61,279 nucleotides of DNA from a bacterium BMS3Bbin08. Its GTDB lineage: Bacteria; Nitrospirota; Thermodesulfovibrionia; UBA6902; BMS3Bbin08. The stretch is taken from positions 1 through 61,279 of the forward strand of contig BDTR01000042.1 of NCBI GenBank assembly GCA_002897775.1. The letters run 5' to 3'. Shown here piece by piece: positions 1 through 7,903 of this stretch. The position numbers and the translations under genes are program-made. The notes beneath the pieces are model-generated. The model had not been told where the DNA came from. It worked only from the letters and a program-made list of their open reading frames with translations, and ran no database searches. Positions within the stretch are counted from its first letter, which is position 1; each line of letters opens with the position of its first letter.

Positions 1-69
1 AAAAATCAGAATATTGATAAAGCAGAAATAGAAAGAAGGACAGGACAGTTAAGACTGTTTAAAATTTAA
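1..69 (+). CDS. Possible C-terminal end of a gene cut by the window edge
   Basis: The first frame is open from base 1 to a TAA at 67-69 and encodes 22 charged residues. The other two forward frames close within 30 bases. A GC-rich hairpin follows at 93-114, as expected downstream of a gene end. The fragment is too short to assign a family and could be chance coding. Confidence 0.3.
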   Translation, partial: KNQNIDKAEIERRTGQLRLFKI

Positions 70-542
70 CAAAAAAAACATTGCTAACTCAGATACCCCG
101 CTGTCTCTGCGGCGGGGAGTCTTCATTCTCCTTTATTTAAATTATTTTACTAATCTAAACCTGTCTGATTTTACTATTTTTACAAAATATCCCTTTTATT
201 TTATTTTACCTTACTTATCCCAAAGAATCTTATCTTCAGATTCTTCCACATCTTTAAAATAAACTGCTATATAAGATCAGAAGAACCGTGCCAACAGAAT
301 ACATCGAGGATAAAAAGAGGCCATAAAAACTAATAAAAGCTTTAAAATAAGTGAGTTAGGTGCTTTTTATGATAGTTGGACACAGAAGGGAAAATGCTTA
401 AAAAACCAATAAGAGACCATGCCATAATATAAAATTGTGTTATGACATAATTAATAAAATTCATAGATCGTATGAGAAAAATTGGGAATAGTCTGTTTGC
501 TGTGATCTCCCAAATGGAAAGGATAGCAAGAAGGCAGGCGCT
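70..542. other. AT-rich intergenic region without recognisable gene
   Basis: No credible coding frame is visible. The only clear structure is a hairpin at 93-114, with CCCCGC pairing to GCGGGG and a moderately T-rich stretch after it. It may be the terminator of the gene ending at 69. The rest is AT-rich and carries no motif I recognise. Confidence 0.5.
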
Positions 543-878
543 TTAATTAAACTCCGGGAAGATATTAACGCTGAAAGGCTGGCCGTTATCAAGCGTGCAG
601 ACCGCTGATAATATCCCTCCTTCTATATAGGAAAGACTGAAGCCTCCGAAACCCTGTCTTACAAGACCTTTGGCGTCAGCAGGACATCCTCCTTCACATC
701 CGGCAACACCTCTGATCATTTTTGGAATGAGCTTTTCTATTTTAAGGCCGGTCAGGTCGATCTCAAGCCTCGAACCGAACTCGACTATGTTCTTCATCAC
801 CTTATCAAGATCAACTTTGTGGGGATTTAAAATATTTACATCCAAAGACTCTTTACCAATACTAACGCCAATATCCAT
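543..878 (-). CDS. Conserved-looking hypothetical protein, 111 aa
   Basis: The start at 878 (MDIGVSIG) is preceded by GGAGG seven bases upstream, which favours it over an in-frame start 21 bases earlier. The protein has no signal peptide or membrane segment. It has a small Cys/Gly motif (GCEGGCP, near residue 62) and a hydrophobic, beta-rich C-terminal half. I do not recognise the family. It lies downstream of and in the same direction as rdgB, 105 bases away, so co-transcription is possible but not shown. Confidence 0.6.
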   Translation of the reverse strand: MDIGVSIGKESLDVNILNPHKVDLDKVMKNIVEFGSRLEIDLTGLKIEKLIPKMIRGVAGCEGGCPADAKGLVRQGFGGFSLSYIEGGILSAVCTLDNGQPFSVNIFPEFN

Positions 879-983
879 TAATAATCCTCCATCAGGCAAC
901 CCCTTCGACCATGCTCAGGATCAGATACCGTTCGACGTTGCTCACGGTTACATAAAATATGAATTAACAAATTCCGATTGTTA

Positions 984-1598
984 TTATAACTTTTTAGGGC
1001 TTTCTTTTTCCTCTAAAAGATACCTCTGAAGTGCTTCCAGCGCCCTCGCCCTGTGGCTTATGGCATTTTTTTCTTTGTCACTCATTTCAGCAAAGGTCCT
1101 GTCATTGCCCTCAGGATAAAAAACCGGATCATAGCCAAAGCCGTTCTCGCCTCGCGGCCCTGTGCCTATCCCGCCTTCCACATAACCCCTAAAAGTGCGC
1201 ACATCTTCTCCTGAAGCCATCGCTATACAGCAGACAAAGCGGGCGCCTCTATTTACAGGTGCGACACCTTTCATTCCATCAAGAAGTTTTTCGAGATTAG
1301 CCGCGTCATCAGCGGATTCGCCCGCATACCGCGCGGACCACACCCCTGGCGCTCCGTTAAGGGCGTCCACCTCAAGGCCTGAATCATCGGCAATTGCGGT
1401 CAGTCCTGTGCACCTGCATATATGCACTGCTTTTTTTACGGCATTTGCCTCAAAAGTCTCGCCATCTTCTATTACTTCAGGACAATCCGGAAAATCATCG
1501 AGTGTCAAAACGTTTAGATTGTGAACGCCTCCGTCTTTTAATATTTTCCTCATTTCCTGGATTTTTTTCCTGTTTCTTGTCGCAAGCACTATATCCAT
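984..1598 (-). CDS. rdgB: XTP/dITP diphosphatase (RdgB/HAM1 family)
   Basis: This is a house-cleaning nucleotide pyrophosphatase that hydrolyses dITP and XTP to monophosphates, keeping deaminated purines out of DNA and RNA. The family signatures are clear: TRNRKKIQEM at the N-terminus (substrate/phosphate loop), DDSGLEVDAL in the middle, GFGYDPVF and SHRARAL near the C-terminus. The length of 204 aa is usual for the family. The start begins directly with the conserved strand (MDIVLATRN), although no strong Shine-Dalgarno sequence precedes it. It is followed downstream by the 111-aa hypothetical gene. Confidence 0.95.
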   Translation of the reverse strand: MDIVLATRNRKKIQEMRKILKDGGVHNLNVLTLDDFPDCPEVIEDGETFEANAVKKAVHICRCTGLTAIADDSGLEVDALNGAPGVWSARYAGESADDAANLEKLLDGMKGVAPVNRGARFVCCIAMASGEDVRTFRGYVEGGIGTGPRGENGFGYDPVFYPEGNDRTFAEMSDKEKNAISHRARALEALQRYLLEEKESPKKL

Positions 1599-1607
1599 TT
1601 TAAAAAC

Positions 1608-1735
1608 CGTTAATAGTGAAAAGTGAATGGTGAATCGTAACAGCCGAGAAGATCATTATTCGTTAACTGTTATTCGTTAATCGTCAAACTCTAACTTCCC
1701 CCAGCCCTCACGGTTCATTTTGCAAAAGCAAAATG
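1608..1735. repeat. Simple intergenic repeat tract and short palindrome
   Basis: The gap between rdgB and pdxA contains tandem-like GTTAATAGTGAAAAGTGAATGG and TTCGTTAACTGTTATTCGTTAATCG style sequence, a class that recurs in other gaps of this window (37266-37376, 48912-48984, 50000-50076). A perfect hairpin, CATTTTGC-aaaa-GCAAAATG, follows at about 1714-1733, just downstream of the pdxA stop codon. Confidence 0.5.
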
Positions 1736-1765
1736 GTGCAGGGTCAGCCTCTTATCTTCCTCACT

Positions 1766-2737
1766 TCATATTTCCAGCTTCGCTGCCAATTTTATTGCCT
1801 CTATTATGCTGGAAGGGTTTGCCATATTTTTCCACGCGATATCAAATGCTGTCCCGTGGTCAGGGGATGTCCTTATTACAGGCAGACCAACTGTCACGTT
1901 CACACCCGTTTCAAAGGCCAGCATTTTAAAAGGTATAAGCCCCTGATCATGATACATGCAGACAACCATATCAAAATCACCTTTCAGGGCTTTATAAAAG
2001 ACCACATCCGGAGGATGCGGGCCCGTAACATTAATACCTTTATCCTCTGCCTTTTGAACAGCCGGTATTATCGCCTCAGTTTCCTCTTTTCCAAAAATTC
2101 CTGACTCACCGGCATGCGGATTAAGACCGGCCACAGCGATCCTCGGGTTTTTAATATTGAGCATATCAGCCCCCCTGGCGGCAAACTCAATGGTCCTTAG
2201 CACAAGGTTCTCATCGATAATGCCGGGCACGTCCTTTAAAGAAACGTGAATTGTACTGAGCAGGACCTTAAGCCTGTCACTTACAAACATCATTGTAAAA
2301 TCCTTTGTCTTTGTAAGATCAGCCAAAAGCTCTGTATGCCCCGGCCATGAGTAACCAGCCGCCTTAAGTGATTCCTTAGAGATAGGGCCGGTAACAATTG
2401 CCTTTACCTCTTTGCTTAACGCGAGTTCAACCGCTTTTCTTATGTATTCAACCACAGCCCTGCCTGAACCCGCGGACGCCGCGCTTTTACCGGACAGGTC
2501 AGCTTTGATATCAATGACCTCTATCCTGCCCATTGCGGGTTCAGATCCTGACAGGTCTGATATTGATACGACCTTTAAGGGAAGACGGGTGAGCTGAACA
2601 GCCTTTTTCATCACCCCGATATCTCCAATGACTATCGGGTTGCAGTGATGCCTTATCTCCGAGCAAAACAATGCCTTGACGATTACCTCCGGCCCGATAC
2701 CCCTGGGTTCGCCCATTGTTATTGCTATCTTATTCAT
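1766..2737 (-). CDS. pdxA: 4-hydroxythreonine-4-phosphate dehydrogenase
   Basis: PdxA oxidises 4-phosphohydroxy-L-threonine in the DXP-dependent pyridoxal phosphate pathway. The start at 2737 gives MNKIAITMGEPRGIGPEV, the characteristic N-terminus of the family. The longer open frame upstream encodes residues unlike PdxA and overlaps a palindromic repeat. GGAGGTG lies 14 bases upstream. The three metal-binding histidines can be placed in WPGHTELLA, NPHAGE and YHDQGL. At 323 aa the protein is full length. No pdxJ neighbour is present. Confidence 0.95.
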   Translation of the reverse strand: MNKIAITMGEPRGIGPEVIVKALFCSEIRHHCNPIVIGDIGVMKKAVQLTRLPLKVVSISDLSGSEPAMGRIEVIDIKADLSGKSAASAGSGRAVVEYIRKAVELALSKEVKAIVTGPISKESLKAAGYSWPGHTELLADLTKTKDFTMMFVSDRLKVLLSTIHVSLKDVPGIIDENLVLRTIEFAARGADMLNIKNPRIAVAGLNPHAGESGIFGKEETEAIIPAVQKAEDKGINVTGPHPPDVVFYKALKGDFDMVVCMYHDQGLIPFKMLAFETGVNVTVGLPVIRTSPDHGTAFDIAWKNMANPSSIIEAIKLAAKLEI

Positions 2738-2771
2738 TCCGAATATTATACACCTCCTTAAAGTAGAGAGC

Positions 2772-2806
2772 CCCGTTAGAAATTTATAATTTCTATACAA
2801 CGGGGT
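2772..2806. repeat. Palindromic repeat, CCCCGTTAGAA family (degenerate copy)
   Basis: CCCCGTT and AACGGGG form the outer arms, with AGAAAT/ATTTCT as inner arms. The core CCCCGTTAGAA is shared with copies at 12674-12708, 18782-18848 and 35360-35372. It sits between ridA and pdxA. Confidence 0.7.
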
Positions 2807-2824
2807 AAATAGCGAACCTGCCTG

Positions 2825-3226
2825 CTATTCTTCACTTTTGACAGGCAGGGCTACGATCGCATCCAGCTCAACCTGAACATCCATTGGGAGCTTGCCGGCC
2901 TGAAGCGTGGTCCTTGCAGGCGGTTCATGACTGAAGTACTCTTTATAAACGTCATTAAACCTCTGAAAGTCGTCCATATCAGCAAGATAACATGTTACCT
3001 TCAACACATCCTCCATGCGCGCGCCTGCCTCTTCAACGATCATCTTTATGTTGTTAAGCACTGCCCCTGCTTCTTCCTCGATCGTCCCCCTGATCAGTAA
3101 ACCTGTCTCAGGATCCACAGACACCTGCCCTGAGATATACAGTAAGCCGTTGTGGGTCACAGCCTGTGAATAAGGACCCTTGGGCTGCGGCAACCTGTTC
3201 GAACGAAAGGTCCTTTTAGCGGCCAT
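2825..3226 (-). CDS. ridA: RidA/YjgF/Tdcf family enamine/imine deaminase
   Basis: RidA proteins hydrolyse reactive enamine and imine intermediates released by PLP enzymes. The start at 3226 (MAAKRTF) has AAGGAG nine bases upstream and gives 133 aa, normal for the family. Conserved segments include GPYSQAV, LYISGQVSVDPETG, NNIKMIVEEAGA, the CYLADM strand and the C-terminal signature around PPARTT-LQAGKLP with VQVELDAIVAL. It lies immediately upstream of pdxA, which makes functional sense because PLP chemistry generates RidA substrates. Confidence 0.93.
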   Translation of the reverse strand: MAAKRTFRSNRLPQPKGPYSQAVTHNGLLYISGQVSVDPETGLLIRGTIEEEAGAVLNNIKMIVEEAGARMEDVLKVTCYLADMDDFQRFNDVYKEYFSHEPPARTTLQAGKLPMDVQVELDAIVALPVKSEE

Positions 3227-3276
3227 AGAGTGCTCCTTTTCGGATTTCTTACTAAAGTACAACAAATGCCAGGGAC

Positions 3277-3305
3277 TTGACAACGGCTGATTTTCAACAT
3301 ATATT
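3277..3305 (+). promoter_or_regulatory. Sigma-70-like promoter
   Basis: TTGACA at 3277-3282 and TATATT at 3300-3305 are separated by exactly 17 bases. It points toward the 28-aa ORF at 3318 and the DUF2892 gene at 3426. The predicted start of transcription lies just before 3318. Confidence 0.6.
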
Positions 3306-3317
3306 TTAATTAACATC

Positions 3318-3404
3318 ATGAAATTCGTTAAGATCGTCCTGGCCTGCCTGATCTGTATAGGCATTATCTACGGCACCGTAGTCATGATAAAACGTTTTTT
3401 ATAA
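3318..3404 (+). CDS. Possible 28-aa single-pass membrane microprotein
   Basis: An ATG at 3318 opens a 28-codon frame ending at 3404. It encodes a basic N-terminus, about 20 hydrophobic residues (IVLACLICIGIIYGTVV) and a basic C-terminus, the profile of a small membrane protein. There is no Shine-Dalgarno sequence, but the ATG lies about 13 bases after a good -10 box, so the message could be nearly leaderless. The DUF2892 gene follows 21 bases later. The coding call rests only on hydrophobic pattern and promoter position. Confidence 0.35.
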   Translation: MKFVKIVLACLICIGIIYGTVVMIKRFL

Positions 3405-3425
3405 AACAAAGGAGGGTCTTTGTAT

Positions 3426-3632
3426 ATGAAACAGAACATGGGTGCAGCAGACCGTATGATAAGGCTTGTTCTGGCTATAGTGGCAGCTGTCCTTTACTTT
3501 ACGGGCCAGATCTCAGGCACCGCCGCGATCGTGCTGGGTATTCTGGCAATAATCTTTATAGCAACGAGTTCAACAGGTTTCTGTCCGTTGTACTACCCGC
3601 TTAAGATCTCTACCAAAAAAAAGACGGTCTGA
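3426..3632 (+). CDS. DUF2892 (YgaP-type transmembrane) protein, 68 aa
   Basis: A small inner-membrane protein starting MKQNMGAADRMIRLVLA, the typical DUF2892 opening (N-x-G-xxDR-x-IR). It has two hydrophobic helices separated by GQISG and ends CPLYYPLKI with a basic tail. In the family the Cys-Pro near the end of the second helix is conserved. GGAGGG lies nine bases upstream of this ATG. An alternative TTG two codons earlier is too close to that site. In other bacteria this domain is often fused or linked to rhodaneses. Here it is followed by a strong terminator. Confidence 0.85.
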   Translation: MKQNMGAADRMIRLVLAIVAAVLYFTGQISGTAAIVLGILAIIFIATSSTGFCPLYYPLKISTKKKTV

Positions 3633-3640
3633 AACAGACA

Positions 3641-3667
3641 AAAGGGCCGGCCGTTTGGCCGGCCCTT
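3641..3667 (+). terminator. Rho-independent terminator after the DUF2892 gene
   Basis: AAAGGGCCGGCC pairs with GGCCGGCCCTTT across a GTTT loop and is followed by T residues. It begins eight bases after the DUF2892 stop codon. Confidence 0.85.
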
Positions 3668-3673
3668 TTGGAT

Positions 3674-3880
3674 AACACTACAAGGCGGATAAACCGGCAG
3701 GCAGGTACGCTCACTATTCATTGATTTTACCGCTTAATATCGCAAAGTCAACAATTTCATAGTATAATCTCAGTAAGGAATTCTAACAGACAGAAATTAA
3801 GAGGTTAAGAAGACAGGAAGTTAAGAAAAAAGTTGAGCGAATGATTCACATCCTCTTAACTTCTCAGCTTCTTATCTTCT
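3674..3880. repeat. GGCGG...GGCAGGCAGG motif and purine-rich simple repeat
   Basis: Bases 3674-3705 carry an ACTACAAGGCGG-ATAAACCGGCAGGCAGG sequence, related to copies at 5155-5204, 17600-17636 and 47930-47966. Bases about 3785-3880 carry a GAAGTTAAGAAG-type purine tract with an inverted pyrimidine partner (CTTCTTATCTTC). A TATAAT at 3763-3768 could be a -10 box for the desulforedoxin gene, but I see no convincing -35. Confidence 0.55.
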
Positions 3881-3903
3881 GTATGTAAAAGGGGAGGTAT
3901 ACA

Positions 3904-4029
3904 ATGGCCGTTAAAAATTTAGGCGAGCATTACAAATGCAATATTTGCGGTAATGAGGTCACTGTGACAAAGGTCGGAGGGGGAGAGCTGGTCTGCTGCG
4001 GACAACCTATGGAACAAACATCCGGATAG
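3904..4029 (+). CDS. Desulforedoxin-like small iron protein, 41 aa
   Basis: The 41-residue product has CNIC near the N-terminus and an adjacent CC pair (LVCCGQPM), the four-Cys Fe(SCys)4 ligand pattern of desulforedoxin and of the N-terminal domain of desulfoferrodoxin. Length and the GGGELVCCG context match free-standing desulforedoxin. GGGGAGG lies eight bases upstream. The stop codon is 11 bases before the rubrerythrin gene, so the two are very likely an operon, consistent with an oxidative-stress electron donor role. The catalytic superoxide reductase domain is absent. Confidence 0.88.
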   Translation: MAVKNLGEHYKCNICGNEVTVTKVGGGELVCCGQPMEQTSG

Positions 4030-4040
4030 GAGGTTATTAT

Positions 4041-4619
4041 ATGGCAAAATCGATCAAAGGCACAAAGACCGGGCAAAACCTTTTAAAGGCGTTTGCAGGT
4101 GAATCGCAGGCAAGGAACAGGTACACTTATTTCGCGGGCGTTGCCAGGAAAGAAGGTTACGAGCAGACAGCGGCCTTTTTCCTGGAAACAGCAGGGAACG
4201 AAAAGGAACATGCCAAGGTTTTTTTCAAGTACCTTGAGGGCGGAGACCTGGAGATCACCGCAACATATCCCGCGGGAATTATCAAAGACACCCGGGAGAA
4301 CCTGGACCATGCCGCTGCCGGTGAAAATCTGGAATGGACAACGATCTACGCTGATTTCGAAAAGGCCGCTGATGAAGAAGGTTTTCCTGAAATAGCGGAA
4401 TCGTTCAGGGAGATCGCAAAAGTGGAAAAGTTCCACGAATCCAGATACAGGAAACTCTCGGCCAACATTAAGGACAGCGCGGTTTTCAAAAAACCAAAGG
4501 ACATAAAATGGCACTGCAGGAACTGCGGCTATGTCCATGAGGGCCCTGAAGCGCCTGAAGAGTGCCCTGCCTGCAAGCATCCACAGGCCTATTATGAAGA
4601 ACTGGCAGAGAACTACTAG
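4041..4619 (+). CDS. rbr: Rubrerythrin
   Basis: Rubrerythrin reduces hydrogen peroxide in anaerobes. Residues about 1-145 form the ferritin-like diiron domain, with glutamate-rich motifs [20 protein letters not shown] and VEKFHESRY. Residues about 155-185 form a C-terminal rubredoxin domain with two CxxC pairs (CRNCGY and CPACKH). The length of 192 aa and domain order are standard. GGAGG is well placed before the ATG. It lies 11 bases downstream of the desulforedoxin gene, a plausible electron-transfer partner. Confidence 0.96.
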   Translation: MAKSIKGTKTGQNLLKAFAGESQARNRYTYFAGVARKEGYEQTAAFFLETAGNEKEHAKVFFKYLEGGDLEITATYPAGIIKDTRENLDHAAAGENLEWTTIYADFEKAADEEGFPEIAESFREIAKVEKFHESRYRKLSANIKDSAVFKKPKDIKWHCRNCGYVHEGPEAPEECPACKHPQAYYEELAENY

Positions 4620-4651
4620 CGTTCCAATGTAACAGCCGGTACTTTCCGGGG

Positions 4652-4678
4652 CCGTGTGACAGGCTGTTGATCACACGG
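4652..4678. terminator. Hairpin between convergent genes
   Basis: CCGTGTGA pairs with TCACACGG around an 11-base loop and is followed by CCTGCTTTTCTT. It lies between the rubrerythrin stop and the convergent lipoprotein gene, so it probably ends the rubrerythrin transcript. Confidence 0.5.
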
Positions 4679-4689
4679 TCCTGCTTTTC

Positions 4690-5049
4690 TTACTTCCTGT
4701 CCCTTATTTCATATTCGAAATAAAGGGTAATATGATAGGACCGCGTATTCTCCCATGTCAGGCAGAAGTTTTCTTCTTTTTCCGGCTTGAACGTGTCCCA
4801 CCACGAGGATATCCTGCCCTGAGAGACCGGGTACATAACCGTATTTCCGTCGTTGTAATTAATATTGAATTTAACAGGCTCTGACGCTTTAAACAGGTAC
4901 ACAAGCGTCTGGGTCGGCAGAAGTTCAACACACTCTTCGTAAGAAGACGAGGGGTCTATTATTTTATCAACGTGCTCTTTGATCCTGGCCGTGGCGCACC
5001 CTGACACGACAAATATCAAAAAAATCATAGCCATAGATAATCTTCTCAT
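4690..5049 (-). CDS. Lipoprotein of unknown function (SYEEC-ELLP paralogue 1)
   Basis: The start at 5049 gives a lipoprotein signal peptide (FLIFVVSGC, Cys about 17) and is preceded by AAGGAG. The mature part of about 100 residues is predicted to be beta-rich and is paralogous to the product of 6486-6902. Both share SYEECxELLP, a K/TFNIxY strand, an FCLxW motif and a final FEYxxR strand. I do not recognise the family; the pattern resembles a small beta-sandwich. The two paralogues flank the DUF362 gene in the same orientation, suggesting duplication around a common partner. Confidence 0.75.
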   Translation of the reverse strand: MRRLSMAMIFLIFVVSGCATARIKEHVDKIIDPSSSYEECVELLPTQTLVYLFKASEPVKFNINYNDGNTVMYPVSQGRISSWWDTFKPEKEENFCLTWENTRSYHITLYFEYEIRDRK

Positions 5050-5154
5050 CGATGTGTCTCCTTTTAAAGCGGAATGTGAAAAGTTCCCCCTGAAAGCGGG
5101 ATGACCAATATTTATTCTAGAGAACTCAGCCCATATAATCCAGATATTTCTGCG

Positions 5155-5204
5155 GACCTGCCTGCCCGCCAAACTAAAAGGCGGGTAAACCGGCAGGCAG
5201 GCTC
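5155..5204. repeat. Palindromic GCCTGCCCGCC...GGCGGG...GGCAGGC repeat
   Basis: CCTGCCTGCCCGCC and GGCGGG-taaacc-GGCAGGCAGG form an imperfect palindrome. It abuts the DUF362 stop codon. Related sequences occur at 3674-3705, 17600-17636 and 47930-47966. Confidence 0.65.
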
Positions 5205-6306
5205 AAACCTCGACAAGCATATAATCAAGGCTCCCCAGCCCGATCTCCGCGGCGTATTTAAGCTGATGCAGGTGTACTTTTTTCCCGTCTCTTGAAAATA
5301 TATCGTTCTTCAAGGTCAGCATATCATAACAGGCCTTGTCCAGGGCCAGGATGTCTTTTGACGCCAATATCCCTGTGTCCTCGGCTATCCTCGGATCATC
5401 CCCTGCAATGCAGTCGCATTCCTCGGTTATGTCAGCAGCAAAATTTATGAACGCCTTTCTCTTTACGCGGGAAAGAATACCGCTGGCATATTCACTCATC
5501 CGTTCTACAAATACGTCCATATCCTCATGCCAGTTAACATTAACAGCGTCGAACTTGCAGGCCGAAAGGCATTCACCGCATCCAACGCAATTCTGTGAGC
5601 TGATCAATGCCTTGCCTTTTACTTCTGAAATGGCGGACGATGGACACAGCACCATGCAGCATCCGCACAAAGTACAGTTATCCGCGTTTATTATTGGCTT
5701 GACCGATGAATGCTGGACCTGTTTCCCGGCGCGCGACGCCATACCCATGGCAACATTTTTAATCGCGCCGGCAAACCCTGACATAATATGTCCGGTTACA
5801 TGGGATAAGACAACCAGGTCCTCAAGGACACCTACAAGGGAAGGCACCCTTATCTCTTTAATATTCCTGAAGTCCACCTCTATGACCCGGGAATCAGTGC
5901 CAAAGACGCTGTCCGCTATTATATAAGGGCATCCGAGATTATCCGGGGTAAAGCCCTTGATATACGCAAGGTTCAGGTGATCAACCGCGTTTTGCCTCCG
6001 GCCTGTGTAAATAACGTTTGTATCAAAAACAAAAGGCTTCAAACCCCGCGCCTTAAGGTTTTCAACAACAACCCTGACAATATCAGGCCTTATATACCCT
6101 GTGCTCCCCTCATCTCCGACGGTCATCTTGATACCGACAAAAGAACCCTTTTTGAAACCGGAAAAATATTTATCCGTCCTTTGCAAAAGGACATTTAAGC
6201 ATTCAGACATATTCTTTGCTTTTTTAAAACTGCTGAAATACACCACATTAGAAGGAGTCCGTCCGGCCTTTCCATCTGAAGCATGGATACTATCCTTACC
6301 TTGCAT
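5203..6306 (-). CDS. DUF362 domain protein with two 4Fe-4S ferredoxin motifs
   Basis: The 367-aa protein has an N-terminal DUF362 region (GSFVGIKMTVGDEG, FDTNVIYTGRR, a VSHVTGH-like strand with SGFAGAIKNVAMG) and an embedded ferredoxin segment at about 213-255, with two CxxCxxCxxxC clusters (CTLCGCCMVLCP and CVGCGECLSACK). DUF362 proteins are cytoplasmic iron-sulfur proteins of unknown activity, common in anaerobes. The start has AAGGTGAGG upstream. It lies between two paralogous lipoproteins on the same strand. No specific reaction can be assigned. Confidence 0.88.
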   Translation of the reverse strand: MQGKDSIHASDGKAGRTPSNVVYFSSFKKAKNMSECLNVLLQRTDKYFSGFKKGSFVGIKMTVGDEGSTGYIRPDIVRVVVENLKARGLKPFVFDTNVIYTGRRQNAVDHLNLAYIKGFTPDNLGCPYIIADSVFGTDSRVIEVDFRNIKEIRVPSLVGVLEDLVVLSHVTGHIMSGFAGAIKNVAMGMASRAGKQVQHSSVKPIINADNCTLCGCCMVLCPSSAISEVKGKALISSQNCVGCGECLSACKFDAVNVNWHEDMDVFVERMSEYASGILSRVKRKAFINFAADITEECDCIAGDDPRIAEDTGILASKDILALDKACYDMLTLKNDIFSRDGKKVHLHQLKYAAEIGLGSLDYMLVEV

Positions 6307-6485
6307 TTTTCAAACCTCACCTTATAAACCTGGAGAGCCGGGATACCCGAACCATTACGGCACGCAGACCGCCTCTCAAAAAAATTAAAAACCCCCGGGC
6401 AACCTGCTTAATAAAGTACGCTTTTTTCTCACCCCTTTGGGCAGTGTTTGATATCAGGGTCTGGAACATTACAGGAAAAATATTC

Positions 6486-6902
6486 TTATTCTTCCCTTAC
6501 CTTGTACTCAAAAATGATCTTTACACTCTCAGTATGGGGATTCCCCCACATGAGGCAGAAAAATTCCTGGTCGCTGTCATAATAGTCCTGGTCCGCGACA
6601 CTGAGTATTCCGCTCCATTCTGAAACCTCTTCTTTCAAAACCGGATAGATAATATCCTCCTCGGTGTGGTAGTGGATATTAAAGGTCAAAGGCTTTGATG
6701 CTGTAAATGAATATTCCATAATATGTACCGGGAGCAGTTCCAGACATTCTTCATAAGAACCGGAAGGGGGCACTATTACTTCGTCACGTATGGTAGGCGC
6801 CTCTGCTTTTTTTATTACTTTTTTCTCTGCTTTAGTTGTGGCGCAACCAGTCATAACACAAAAACAGAGCGACAAAAAAAACATACTACGGAAAAATCTC
6901 AA
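6486..6902 (-). CDS. Lipoprotein of unknown function (SYEEC-ELLP paralogue 2)
   Basis: This 138-aa paralogue of the 4690-5049 product appears to start with TTG at 6902, nine bases after GGAGG. The next in-frame ATG is six codons later. A lipobox (CVMTGC) ends the signal peptide. Shared motifs are SYEECLELLP, FNIHYH, FFCLMWGNP and FEYKVRE. It is longer than paralogue 1 by an inserted acidic stretch (DQDYYDSDQ). Function unknown. It is followed by the DUF362 gene 180 bases downstream. Confidence 0.75.
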   Translation of the reverse strand: MRFFRSMFFLSLCFCVMTGCATTKAEKKVIKKAEAPTIRDEVIVPPSGSYEECLELLPVHIMEYSFTASKPLTFNIHYHTEEDIIYPVLKEEVSEWSGILSVADQDYYDSDQEFFCLMWGNPHTESVKIIFEYKVREE

Positions 6903-7007
6903 CTTTACCGGCCTCCCCTTTCCAGACTATATAATTTTAAATAATATCAGAAATCGTAACTGAAAGCTATCGGAGGACTGCCTTGGACGGGTATTATGAA
7001 AGGTTCA

Positions 7008-7051
7008 GCCGGATCCGCAACCGCAAAATTATGACTTTCCGCCGATCCGGC
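7008..7051. repeat. Inverted repeat GCCGGATC/GATCCGGC upstream of the 7157 gene
   Basis: Two 8-base arms are separated by 28 bases in the 250-base gap before the nucleotidyltransferase-like gene. It could be an operator or part of a leader. No other motif is seen in this gap. Confidence 0.35.
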
Positions 7052-7156
7052 AGAAATATTGCCTTATAATGCTATATCTGCTACCATATTTCTTATCCTT
7101 AAAACTTACAAAAAAATGGTTCCGTCTCAAAAAACCAGCATTTGGAGGAGTCAATA

Positions 7157-7903
7157 ATGTCTAATCTCACCCTGGACAAGCTGAATCCATTGGCAGCAGA
7201 AAAGATAAAACCTTTTCTTGAAGATATCCTGGGCAACTACCAGGAAAAAATTCATTCAATCCACATAACCGGCACTGCCATTACAGATGATTTTGATACA
7301 AAGACTTCTGATGTCAACTCCATTTTTGTGCTGAAAGAGATGGACTTGAAATTTCTTGAGCTAATTGCTCCTCTCGGAAAAAAATACGGACGGAACAGGG
7401 TAGCCGCACCCCTGATTATGACGCCTGATTATATAAGCAGCTCACTGGATGTCTTTCCTATAGAATTCCTGAATTATAAACTCCTCCATCGTACTGTATT
7501 TGGTGAAGACATTCTCGAAAATACAGAAATAAACAGGTTGGATCTGAGACGCCAGTGTGAAAGGGAATTAAAGGCAAAACTTATATGGTTGAGGCAGGGA
7601 TATATATCGTCCATGGGTAACAGAAAAATGTTGACTCAGGGGTTTGCAGACTCAATATCAGGTCACATACCCCTTTTCCGTGGACTTATAGTCCTGCTTG
7701 GTAAGGAACCTCCTATCAGACAGGGCGACGTTATAAAGACACTGGCCGAAGTATCGGGAGTAAATACGGAAGTTTTTTCTAAAGTCCTTAAAGAGAAACG
7801 CGAAAAAATAAAACTCAGCATTGAAGAACTCAATACAACATTTGAAGACTACTACGCCGTTACAGAGAGATTAGGGGAAATAGTGGATGAGATTAAAGAA
7901 TAG
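7157..7903 (+). CDS. Degenerate nucleotidyltransferase-like protein
   Basis: The ATG at 7157 follows GGAGGAG by seven bases. The N-terminal strand-loop IHITGTAITDDFDT-(K)TSDVNSIFVL resembles the nucleotidyltransferase GS/x/DxD signature. The usual second acid appears replaced (SDVNS rather than SDxD), so catalysis may be lost. The remaining 160 residues are mostly helical. It overlaps the TPM gene by 17 bases and is followed by LemA, so the three are very likely one operon. I recognise no named family; the fold assignment is inference. Confidence 0.7.
   Translation: MSNLTLDKLNPLAAEKIKPFLEDILGNYQEKIHSIHITGTAITDDFDTKTSDVNSIFVLKEMDLKFLELIAPLGKKYGRNRVAAPLIMTPDYISSSLDVFPIEFLNYKLLHRTVFGEDILENTEINRLDLRRQCERELKAKLIWLRQGYISSMGNRKMLTQGFADSISGHIPLFRGLIVLLGKEPPIRQGDVIKTLAEVSGVNTEVFSKVLKEKREKIKLSIEELNTTFEDYYAVTERLGEIVDEIKE

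Noticed and set aside
4083-4580. Minus-strand frame over rubrerythrin
   Set aside because: The plus-strand frame has full family motifs, so the antisense frame is a shadow.
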